From contig NW_023504022.1 of assembly GCF_014529535.1 (NCBI RefSeq), positions 7,429,132 through 7,493,131 on the forward strand: a stretch of 64,000 bases of DNA. Direction: 5' to 3'. Origin of the DNA: Bradysia coprophila. Taxonomy: Eukaryota; Arthropoda; Insecta; Diptera; Sciaridae. Positions 54,273 to 64,000 of this stretch are shown one piece after another (position 1 is the first letter of the stretch; each line of letters opens with the position of its first letter). The notes beneath the pieces are model-generated. The model ran no database searches, was not told where the DNA came from, and saw only the letters and a program-made list of their open reading frames with translations. A program made the position numbers and the translations under genes.

Positions 54273-56306
54273 ATGAGTAAGAAAGTTGTTGTGGAAATCG
54301 TCGAACAACCAAAATCGGTTGAACGATTCCGTTACGAATCGGAAGGAAGAACAAATCGTTCGAAAATACCCATGACGCCAAGAACATACGCTTCTATTCG
54401 AGTTCTAAATTATACTGGGCCGGTGACTGTTGTAGTCTCATGCGTAACTACCGAGAAACCTTACAGGTAAGACATTATAGAATTAAACAAAACGACGCTG
54501 CATAAAACTCCTCCAGACGAGGACTCTTTTTCGTTTGGATAGTAATCGTTTAATGATTGGATAATACTGAAATCGATTTAGAAATTCATTATTTAGAGCG
54601 ATCGACAACTTTTTAAACAAATTATTTTATTCCAGGCAGCATCCAAATGTACTTGTCGGAGAAGATTGCAAGAGAGGAGTCTGCACGGTATCATTCAAAA
54701 CCGACGAATCAGATCCAACTGTCTATTCATTCAATAATATGGCAATACAATGCATCAAAAAAGGCGATATAGAGCAGGTTCTGACCGAACGTCAGAAATG
54801 CAATGTCGATCCTTTCAAAAGTAATTTAAATTCTTTTTTCTAATCAAGGACGCACCAGACGTAATAACTAACTTTAACAATGTTTCAGCTGGATTCGCAC
54901 ATAAGAAGGATAAAACCTTTCGAACAGGCGTGCGTTTGTGTTTTCAAGTATTCATCCGATCAGGCGACAAGTTAAAACCGATATATCCGGTATACCCCAT
55001 CGTATCGGACATCATTCGTGGCAAAGACAGTTTAGAAATTTCTGACATTAGCGACACAACGAGCCCAACCACTGGCGGAAAGAAAATCATTGTCTTTTGC
55101 AGTAAGGTCTCGCAAGGGGACATCAAGGTTCGGTTTTATCGTCAAAACGAAAATACTATGGTCGAATGGGAAGCCTGGGTGCAAAAGCCGATTCTTGTTC
55201 ATCGACAAGCCGCCATTGTCTTCGAAACACCAGCGTATGCCACACACGACATAATCGAGCCAGTTGATGTGCTTTTTGAGTTAGTCAGACCTTCGGATGG
55301 CAGACGTAGCGAACCGGTACGTTACTTCCGATATGTTCCCGATCCAATGAACGTTTTCAATTTAATTAGGAAAAAAGAGCAGAAAATTACCCAAAGCGAA
55401 GTGCTCTTTAAGTATATTCAGCAGAAGGGAGATGAGAAACAAAGCTTTGCCAAGACGGAACAACTAAACTTCAAGCCCAATATTCCTCCAATGGTCCCCA
55501 ATATTCCTCCAATGGTCCCCAATATTCCTCCAATGGTCCCCAATATTCCTCAAATGGTCCCCAATATTCCTCCAATGGTCCCCAATATTCCTCCAATGAA
55601 CCCCAATGTTCCTTCAATGAACCCCAATGTTCCTTCAATGAACCCCAATATTCCTCCAATGAGTCCCAATATTCCTCCAATAAACACTAATATTCCTCCG
55701 ATGAACGCCAATCAACGTTCCGACACTTGCACCACTACCAGACCACCAGCAAAGCAATCAAATCTCATTTCGAATTTGTATCGGCATGATCAGGCTCCGA
55801 TTAACGGCCAAAATGTCCCCCATCAGCCTACACATTTTGACAACCGAAGTTTTTCACACAACCATATTCAGCACCCCACTGCACAAAGTGTTCGATGTCA
55901 ATATGGTGGTGAACGACCACAAATGCATTTAGCTCAACCCTTGCATCCGCAAGTAAATCAACAGCAGCATCATCAACATGAACACTACCAGCATCAGCAA
56001 GAACACTACCAGCATCAGCAAGAACACTACCAGCTTCAGCAGGAACACTACCAGCATCAGCAGGAGCAGAATTACAGTCAATCAAATTTTCATGGAATGT
56101 ATGCAAATTCTGGATATGGTGGAACGTATCTATCGAGTGCTGCAAATACTGGATATGGTGTAACGTATCAATCGAGCGCTGCACCATACTGTCCAATTCC
56201 CAGTTTTTATACAGATCACGGACAGATCATGTACGCAAATAACTTCGCCCCTGAAGGTAACATTGAAAATCCGAGCAATACCCTCCATCCATTATTGATT
56301 CAGTAA
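54273..56306 (+). CDS. Dorsal-type Rel homology protein, copy 1
   Basis: Three exons, 54273-54466, 54636-54820 and 54889-56306, join in phase to 598 residues. The Rel DNA-binding half covers about 5-200: VEIVEQPKSVERFRYESEGR, VTVVVSCVTTEKPYR, LVGEDCKRGVCTV, GIQC-type MAIQCIKKGDIE, VRLCFQVF. The dimerisation Ig-fold follows (about 200-300; SPTTGGKKIIVFC, FYRQNENTMVEWEAW, RRPSDG-type VRPSDGRRSE, YFRYVPD). A weak basic cluster RKKEQK takes the nuclear-signal position. The recognition-loop cysteine usual in RFRYxCEGR is serine here. The tail has eleven NIPPMVP-type heptads, then Gln/His-rich stretches with EHYQHQQ heptads. No ankyrin repeats, so it belongs to the Dorsal/Dif rather than Relish type. 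Role by family: NF-kB transcription factor. The recent neighbour copy starts at 59657. Confidence 0.9.
55484..55705 (+). repeat. in-frame 21-bp tandem repeat in Rel copy 1
   Basis: Eleven units of aatattcctccaatggtccc type, each encoding NIPPMVP or a variant. Copy 2 has four units at the same place (60838-60921), so unit number changed after duplication. Confidence 0.95.
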
Positions 56307-57407
56307 ATTACTTTGTTGCATGTTGTTTACTTCACGTCTATGTTATGTAAATAAATTTGTGTTGAATGTAAGACCAATCTGTTTGTTGAATGTGATGCCG
56401 ATCACGATGGGAGTTTCAGAATTAATGGTTCCTCATATCACAAAACGCAGTCGTGCAGTTAGAGTAAAACCGTTCAGTTTTCTATCAACACTGATGAATA
56501 TATTTTTTAAGTCAGACCGAGTACGAAGGTGGCGAATGAGCACTGCCTGTCGTGCAAATTAAGTTATTTCTTGTATTCCTTAAAGCCCCGACTTTTCTAC
56601 TGTACCTCAATAATTGGTTGAAACTCTTCAGCATTGGAATGATTCTACTATTTAAGACTTGAGTCATAATTTTACAATGTCATAATGAAGCTTCAGAAAT
56701 TTTTGAAATAAGAACTGACGGAATGTTCCAACCTGATCAATCTAAAATGACACAATAAGAAGGCGTCTGTAATTTTAATGGGAGACTTTACATTTTTGAG
56801 AACAATAGAAATAATTTCGTATGCAAATTACGGCAGAAGCAAGTGGAATCATCATTTGTCATGTCTTGGGCATAAATTTAAGATTTTTTCTCATAATTTA
56901 CGCCCTCAGCATGAAAAGTTGTATACTCACCCGTTGTAGACGGTTGATTTTAGGCACTTTCGCTTGTCGCCCTCACTTTGTTCGGGCTACAACTCATGAC
57001 ATTGCCTAAATCTACCATCCACGACAGATACGTAAATAAATATTACGTAACCTCTATGGACAGCTAAAGCTCAAAACACACGGGGGCACAATTAGTTTAG
57101 GATCTTCTTCAATTTTTTTTTACTCAACCCAAAAGAAATGGTTGTTGAAGAAAACACAATCTCCAATAATTCACTGAATTCCTTCCTCTATTTTAAAATT
57201 TTCACTTTAATTTGACAATATTTACAGTTTGTTTTTAGTTAAGATCATTTAGGGTTCGTACGGTTTTATTTATATCATCGATTTCGACGAAACAAAACAC
57301 AAGCAACGTCATAAAATGTCAGACCATATAGAGTTATAGAGTGTAACTCTATGTGTCAGACAATAAACCATGCAACACAACGAGTATAATTCTATATATC
57401 TGTTCAA

Positions 57408-57552
57408 AGGCCATACGAATTGTCAAATTACTGTCAAATTTCATCCATAGAGACATAGCGGACATAGCATCATCCAAAATTTATATGAAAACCGTTCTCT
57501 GTGGATGAAATCGTGTTTTTTTCGGCCAGTGAAAATTCGTGCTTACGGTGTA
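57408..57552. repeat. palindromic MITE, family A copy 3
   Basis: tttcatccatagagacatag ... ctgtggatgaaatcgtg, ending cggccagtgaaaattcgtg. Confidence 0.7.
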
Positions 57553-57856
57553 CTTAGAATAAACTGTAGGGAAATAATGTTTTGAAACTAAAGATCAAAC
57601 GTAATAGATTTCTTATTACATTTCTAGTACATTCGACTTAAATTTGCTATGTATTTTTTTTGCATAGTGTTATGATGAAAGAGAAGACGATATTTTGACA
57701 GGTACCAAAGGCAAGTTAAAATAAACTGGTCTTCTGTCCTCTAGTTCTCAACGTACCACGTTGAAAGAGAAGCAAATACTTTGACAAGTACCCCAAGGCA
57801 AGTTATAATAACTAGTCTTTGGTTTTCTCGCTCTGATCATCAATGAAAGTATAAAC

Positions 57857-57995
57857 CAGGTATGGTCTATTCATACAAACCGGAGGACATAGCTATTTCA
57901 TATAAACAATCTCATCTCTCATGAGAGGTGAGTTTCTTTATATGAAATCGCTATGTCCTCCGCCCCATACAAAGTTTGACATTCGACCATACCTT
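57857..57995. repeat. palindromic MITE, family C copy 2
   Basis: caggtatggtctattcatac and ggaggacatagctatttcat are answered by atgaaatcgctatgtcctcc and cgaccataccttg. Confidence 0.8.
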
Positions 57996-59146
57996 GTTTT
58001 GACGTTCATTGCTGATCGTAACAGTCTATAAACTGACTTCACTGCAATCAAGGCTTTAAACTTTGAAGCCCCTTGACTGCAATGACATTTCATGTATATT
58101 TGAACACTTGAACACTTGAAAATAGAGCGCAAAGAATGCAGTACTGCATCTTTATTTAAAAGAAAGTCTGTTCATATCGGATTTGCTAACACAGAATACT
58201 AACATTATTCACAACATATTGAAAATATTTAGGTTGATATTTTTGCTTTCAAATCAATTAATCAATTATTTGATGTAAAATTCGCAATGAATCTTTCAGA
58301 GTTGATATCAAAATTTTCAAGGTTCTGAAAGACAACTTCGTAAGTTGTAGTCCGAACGAAGCGAGAGCAAAAAAGCGTAACTTCCTAAAATAAACCGTCC
58401 ACAACAGTTTGTATATACAATGTATATTATACATCCAACTTGCTGAGGGTCTGATTTTAGTCGAGTCCAACGCACTTCAAGCGTGACTAGTAATCTAAAT
58501 AGATTACTGAAACTGGACAGAGTATCAAACAAATTTTGGCACTGTAAAAAAATGTGTGAATTTTTTTCATACAAAATAGTACTATATTTGGCAGCTGTCA
58601 CTCGAAGATCTTTTGCTTGAAGTGCGTTGTAAAGTCTCGAGATATTGGCGTAACCCCCACCAAAATCGTTGAATCGTCAGAAAATTAAATTCTGAACCGA
58701 AGTCTTCTTGGTCGTCAATTTGTAGAAAATACAGGGTGGTCCATGTGTTCTGTCAAAGCTGTCATAGCCAGAGTGTCACAAAAAGACTCCTTAGTGGTCA
58801 ATTTCGATTCCTAGTCGAATTTCAATGAAATTGTTTCGTCCATAGACATAACCTCATCAATATTTATATGAAATCGGATCTCTATGGATGAAATCGTGTT
58901 CGGCCAGTGAAAATTCGTATATCGAGCCATAAGTTTTATGAATTGGCAGACGCGTCGTTATGTCAAATCGACGGCAGATTGTTTGTTTAGTACCGGTATA
59001 GTTGCATCAGAAGCGTTAGTAACACCTGTTATGACAGATTCAATGTTAACAACATTAGTAACGTTCAGTTGTTTTCTTATCTCTTAATTGGTACAAATGT
59101 CTCTTCATAATCAGAAGTTCAGATGGTCATAGAAACCAAGGTTCTG

Positions 59147-59570
59147 AAAGAACAGGTTATGACTTTCAAGTTGATCACGAAGGCGGTGACATCAATATTT
59201 TCATGTTTTTTTTTCAAGATGACTTTTCCAAGGTTTTGTTAAACACACTCATTACAGATTGCGTGAAAAGTCAACTTTCTGAAAATATATTTTTTTTTAA
59301 GTTTTCTTTTCGAACAATCTTTAATGAGTGTGTTTAACAAAACCTGTCTAAATTGTCAAAATTTGTGTTTCACCCGCCTTAGTAAGTGTATTAACCTGTT
59401 CTTTCAGAACCTTGGGACTTTTCACCCTTTTCCCCTAATCACACATCATGGAATGAGTGCGTTTAACAAATTTGACACCAGCTTTTGTGAGTGTATTAAA
59501 CTGTTCTTTCAGAACTTTGATTGAAACTCTTGTGAAAATTAGCAAAGTTCTTTCAGAACCTTGAAAATTA
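59147..59570. repeat. caaggttctgaaag MITE, family B copy 2, inserted upstream of Rel copy 2
   Basis: caaggttctgaaagaacagg at the left and cctgttctttcagaaccttg at 59395-59414 are perfect inverted ends of a 0.27-kb element. Further half-copies follow (gttctttcagaactttg, gttctttcagaaccttg). The corresponding stretch is absent upstream of Rel copy 1. Confidence 0.8.
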
Positions 59571-59656
59571 GTCCTAACGAGAACATAAACAACGGGTGTG
59601 ATTTTGATCAGTTTTTAATCAAGTGACTTTTAACAAGGCGTTTCTAGTAAGAGAAC

Positions 59657-61744
59657 ATGAGTAAGAAAGTTGTTGTGGAAATCATTGAACAACCACTATC
59701 GGTTGATCGATTCCGTTACCCATCAGAAGGAAGAACGAGTCGTTACACCAAAATACCAATGACTCCAAGAACGTACGCTTCTATTCGAGTTCTAAATTAC
59801 ACTGGGCAGGTGACTGTTGTAGTTTCATGCGTAACTACGGAGAAACCTTACAGGTAAGACCTTACAGAATTCTTTCATTCGTAAAATAATAAGTACCCCG
59901 TTTGCGGGTTTTTTGTTGCTCGAAGAGTGTAATGTTTGAAATTGAATTTGAAATTCATTATTTAGAGCGATCGACAAATTTTTAAACAAATTATTTTATT
60001 CCAGACAGCATCCAAGCATACTTGTCGGAGAAGATTGCAAGAGAGGCGTCTGCACGGTAGTATTCAAAACCGATGAATCAGATCCAACTGTCTATTTATT
60101 CAATAATATGGCAATACAATGCATCAAAAAAGGCGATATGGAGCAGGTTCTGACCGAACGTGAGAAATGCAACGTCGATCCGTTCAAAAGTAATTTAAAT
60201 TCTTTCTTCAAATCAAGGACATACCAGACGTAATAACTAACTTGAACAATGTTTCAGCTGGATTCGCACATAAGAAGGATAAAACCTTTCGAACAGCCGT
60301 GCGTTTGTGTTTTCAAGTGTTCATCCGATCAGGCGACAAGTACAAACCCGTATATCCCATCGTGTCGGACATAGTTCGTAGCAAAGACAGTTTCGAAATT
60401 TTAGACATTAGCGACACGACGAGCCCAACCACTGGTGGAAAGAAAATCATTGTCTTTTGTAGTAATGTTACGAAAGGGGACCTCAAGGTACGGTTTTATC
60501 GTGAAGACGAAAATGGGATGCTCGAATGGGAGGCCTGGGTGCAAAAGCCGATTATTGTTCATCGACAAGCCGCTATTGTCTTCGAAACACCAGCGTATGC
60601 CACACACGACATAAGCGAACCAGTCGTTGTGCTGTTTGAGTTAGTCAGACCTTCAGATGACAAACGTAGCGACCCGGCACGTTACTTCCGATATGTTCCC
60701 GATCTAATGAACGTTTTCAATTTAATTAAGAAAAAGAAGCAGAAAATTACCCAAAGCGAAGTGCTCTTTAAGTATATTCAACAGAAGGGAGATGAGAAAC
60801 AAAGCCTTACCAAGACGGAACATTTAAACATCAAGCCCAATATTCCACCAATGGTCCCCAATATTCCTCCAATGGTCCCCAATATTCCTCCAATGAACCA
60901 CAATATTCCTACGATGAACGCCAATCAACAGTCCAACACATGCACCACTGCCAGACCACCAACAACGCAATCAAATCTCGTGTCTAATTTTGATCGGCAT
61001 GATCAGGCTCCGATCAATGGCCAAAGTGTCCCACATCAGCCAACACATTGTGACAACCGAAGTTTTTCACATAATCATACTCAGCGCAACAGTGCGCGAA
61101 GTGATCGTTGTCAATATGGTGGTGAACGACCACAAATGCAACCCTTGCATCCGCAAGTCAATCAACCTCATCACAGCCGCCATCAGCATAGTCCACTTCA
61201 ATTGCAGCCATCAAATATCGAGCCAATGATTACCGATCAATTGCGATCGCGGAACAGTAATGCAGTTAATCCGTCACATTGTCAATTACAACAGCAAAAT
61301 ATTTTCTCGGAATACCAACCTTTAAGTAATCATCAAATGCATCCGTCACATGGCCAATCACAACCGCAACACATTCACTCGAAGTTCCAAGGCTCAACCA
61401 ATCACCAAGTGCAATCACACAATACTAGTCAATCCTTTCACCTGGCTACAAATTCAAGACAACCTCAATTTAATAGTTATCTTCAGCAGCAGGAGCATCG
61501 TCACCATCATCAGCAGGAACACCACTTCCAGCAGCTGGATCAGCAGCAGCACAGTCAATCAAATTTTCATGGAATGTCTGCAAATCCTGGTTTTGGCGGA
61601 ACGTATCTATCGAGTGCTACACCATACCGTCCAATTCCCAGTTTTTATACAGAGCATGAACAGAACGTGTTCGCAAATAACTTCGTCCCTGACGGTAACA
61701 TTGACAATGCAAGCAATACCCTCCATCCATTATTGATTCACTAA
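59657..61744 (+). CDS. Dorsal-type Rel homology protein, copy 2
   Basis: Exons 59657-59853, 60005-60189 and 60258-61744 give 622 residues, with introns at the same positions as copy 1. The Rel homology region is nearly the same. The recognition loop reads RFRYPSEGR, again with serine instead of the usual cysteine, and the nuclear-signal position is stronger (KKKKQK). The tail differs: four NIPPMVP-type heptads, no EHYQHQQ heptads, but a longer Gln/His/Ser-rich region (HSPLQLQPSN, LQQQNIFSEY, QQQEHRHHHQQE) before the shared end (PSFYTEHEQ, NTLHPLLIH). It is probably a transcription factor acting with or against copy 1. The poly(A) signal is AATAAA at 61785. Confidence 0.9.
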
Positions 61745-62105
61745 ATTACTTTGTTGAATGTTTACTTCACGTCTATGTTATGCAAATAAATGTGGGTTAA
61801 ATGTAAGACCAATCTGTTTGTTGAAAGTGATGCCGATCATGATGGGAGTTTTAGAGTGAATGGTTCCTCATATCACAAAACGCAGTCGTGCCGTTAGAGC
61901 AATACCCGCAAAACCATTCAGTTTTCTACTGATGAAAAGACCGAAAATGTGTTTTGAGCCTGACCGAGTCCGGATACATGACTAAATCAAATCCTTAAAG
62001 CTCCGACTGTGCTACTGTATCTCAATATTTAGTTGAAACACTTGGAAAGATTCTGCTATTTAAGACTTAAGTCATAATCTTAGTGCAGCGATTGTAATGC
62101 ATGAA
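61745..62105. other. 3' flank of Rel copy 2
   Basis: Holds the AATAAA at 61785-61790 and the duplicated 3' flank; no gene is supported. Confidence 0.5.
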
Positions 62106-62310
62106 CACAGCACTGCTTCTAGCATGAACATAGGAAATATTCGGAGGCTGATGAAATCACAGTAGGCACTACGTTAGTTTTGAAAGGATAGTCGACTTGT
62201 TTTCGTTGTATAAGTTAAAACATACAAACAATCCTAAGCGGGGGCTCTTATCGCTAAAGCCTATAAATTTGACACTTGTCAATTCAGTGTTCATGCTAGG
62301 AACATTGCTG
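62106..62310. mobile_element. short hAT-like MITE, relative of 50203-52505
   Basis: Ends cacagcactgcttctagcat and atgctaggaacattgctgtg match the 2.3-kb element, as do aggaaatattcggaggctg and aatcctaagcgg inside. Flanks gcatgaac and gcatgaca are an imperfect 8-bp duplication. Confidence 0.8.
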
Positions 62311-63209
<899 letters not shown>

Positions 63210-63231
63210 CCGATTCCATGCTGGGCTCTTC

Positions 63232-63237
63232 AATAAA
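63232..63237 (+). terminator. TRIAP1: poly(A) signal of TRIAP1
   Basis: AATAAA 23 bp after the stop codon. Confidence 0.7.
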
Positions 63238-63465
63238 CCGTTTTAAGTTAAAGACTTTAGTGTTTGATGTGTTGCGAACCGAAGTGAAACTTCAGCAGTT
63301 CACAATATTGGATATTAATAGTAGTCGTTGTATGCAAAGTGTTTAATTGCCATTCCAGTGCGAAGAAGGGAAAAATGGAATTTTTTGTTGTTGATGGAAG
63401 ACAAAGTGGTGTAGCCGCAAATTATAAATAGAAAAAAAACTTTTTTTTTAAATTATTTTACATCT

Positions 63466-63846
63466 CTACGGTAACTTTGTCACAATCCATGGCAGTCTGC
63501 CCGATTTTCTGTAATGATAGTAGTCGTATCCCAATTTCCCCATCACCAATAGAATCAACGATCCCAGAACTCCATTCAACAAATCCCACGGCTTGATTTT
63601 CGGTTCGTCGGGAAATTTACAAACGTCCGTTCGCTTCAGCGCCAAAACTTTAACGCCAAAATTAGGATCGCCTTCGATGTACTTGCAGGTAACGTTTTCT
63701 GAATCCTTGATGATGTCCTGATACTTCTGTAACAGATCTTGGAAACGCAATGTGAATATGCAATCACAACGCCACGGATTTTGACTTAAATATAAGTCGC
63801 CGTGACCGTTACGTTCGAGTGCATGGTCTACGACGTACACGGGAAG
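63466..63846 (-). CDS. swi2: C-terminal exon of a membrane LRR protein, singed wings 2-like (partial)
   Basis: The frame enters from an acceptor (CCCTTCCAG|CTTCCC, 63847) and ends at 63466, giving 126 residues. LYLSQNPWRCDC, NVTCKY and TDVCKF are a leucine-rich-repeat C-terminal cap with its four cysteines. A transmembrane helix follows (LLNGVLGSLILLVMGKL) and a short cytosolic tail YDYYHYRKSGRLPWIV. The cap plus LLNGVL...GKL...DYYHY pattern is what I recall for insect singed wings 2; this was not searched. Upstream exons lie beyond the window. An open stretch at 63880-63999 (minus) is not LRR-like and is probably intron. Confidence 0.7.
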   Translation of the reverse strand, partial: LPVYVVDHALERNGHGDLYLSQNPWRCDCIFTLRFQDLLQKYQDIIKDSENVTCKYIEGDPNFGVKVLALKRTDVCKFPDEPKIKPWDLLNGVLGSLILLVMGKLGYDYYHYRKSGRLPWIVTKLP

Positions 63847-64000
63847 CTGGAAGGGAAAATCAGAATGAATGATTGAAAACGGACCCAGATGGGTGCGAGA
63901 ACTCCAAAACGTTCACTTTGCTCTCTCAGCTGATCGCTACAAATTGTTTGAAACTTTAATACCAGCAACACATTCGAACTTATCCTCCGAGGATTTTTAA

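Larger units (their letters stand above)
56307..58835. other. intergenic between Rel genes, several dispersed repeats
   Basis: AATAAA at 56350 can end Rel copy 1. Repeats visible: 56935-57025 (relative of 26868-26990), family A MITE at 57408-57552, family C MITE at 57857-57995, and 58335-58410 (again the 26868 family). No gene is supported. Confidence 0.55.
58836..62080. repeat. tandem segmental duplication of the Rel locus, copy 2
   Basis: Matches 53866-56672 in the same direction, including the upstream MITE, the 5' UTR (tttttaatcaagtg, ttttaacaaggcgtttctag), introns and the 3' flank (gatgccgatca, tcatatcacaaaacgcagtc, tatttaagactt). A MITE of family B (59147-59570) is present only in this copy. 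Confidence 0.9.

Noticed and set aside
63880-63999. Open stretch upstream of the last swi2-like exon
   Set aside because: No leucine-rich-repeat pattern and no convincing donor; treated as intron.

Overview
The window looks like nuclear DNA of a dipteran insect. It is AT-rich, the genes have short GT-AG introns of about 55 to 90 bp, and the conserved genes are insect-like: a B-type lamin ending in CSIM, Dorsal-type Rel proteins, angel, Rad9, Wdr59, TRIAP1/Mdm35 and the tail of a singed-wings-2-like LRR protein. A lower dipteran such as a fungus gnat is my guess from the repeat-rich, duplicated character. I see no rRNA, tRNA or CRISPR.

Layout. 0.4-1.5 kb: a secreted C-type lectin with a phage-tail-like C-terminus, followed by a 109-bp tandem array. 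3.4-4.8 kb (minus): a C2H2 zinc-finger gene whose start codon is split by an intron. 7.7-9.4 kb (minus): lamin, with its whole reading frame in one exon. 10.3-20.2 kb: two inverted copies of a mobile element bracket angel, a mariner-type MITE and a small Gly/Pro-rich secreted peptide gene. 21.6-28.4 kb: a direct duplication of a secreted Cys-rich gene, its copies separated by a 3.2-kb hAT-like element. 28.8-31.4 kb: a foldback element of about 2.5 kb. 33-35 kb (minus): Rad9. 35.9-37.3 kb: a second foldback element with an 8-bp target duplication. 37.8-46.2 kb (minus): Wdr59 in 15 coding exons, with a 5'-truncated RTE-like LINE in its largest intron. 48.1-49.6 kb: a secreted ankyrin-repeat gene built of one-repeat exons. 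50.2-52.5 kb: a hAT-like element carrying a minisatellite. 53.9-62.1 kb: a tandem duplication of a Rel-homology gene. 62.9-63.2 kb: TRIAP1. 63.5 kb to the end: the C-terminus of a membrane LRR protein.

Functionally this is a mixture. Housekeeping genes cover nuclear lamina, DNA-damage clamp, GATOR2/TORC1 signalling, RNA deadenylase-family nuclease and mitochondrial lipid transfer. Alongside them are fast-evolving, probably immune-type genes: the lectin, the duplicated Rel proteins and the small secreted peptides. The spaces between genes are filled with palindromic MITEs and long inverted-repeat elements built from short, self-complementary tandem units.

Exon coordinates were derived by reading splice sites and checking that phases join; none is supported by transcripts. 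Family names come from recognised motifs, not from a search.
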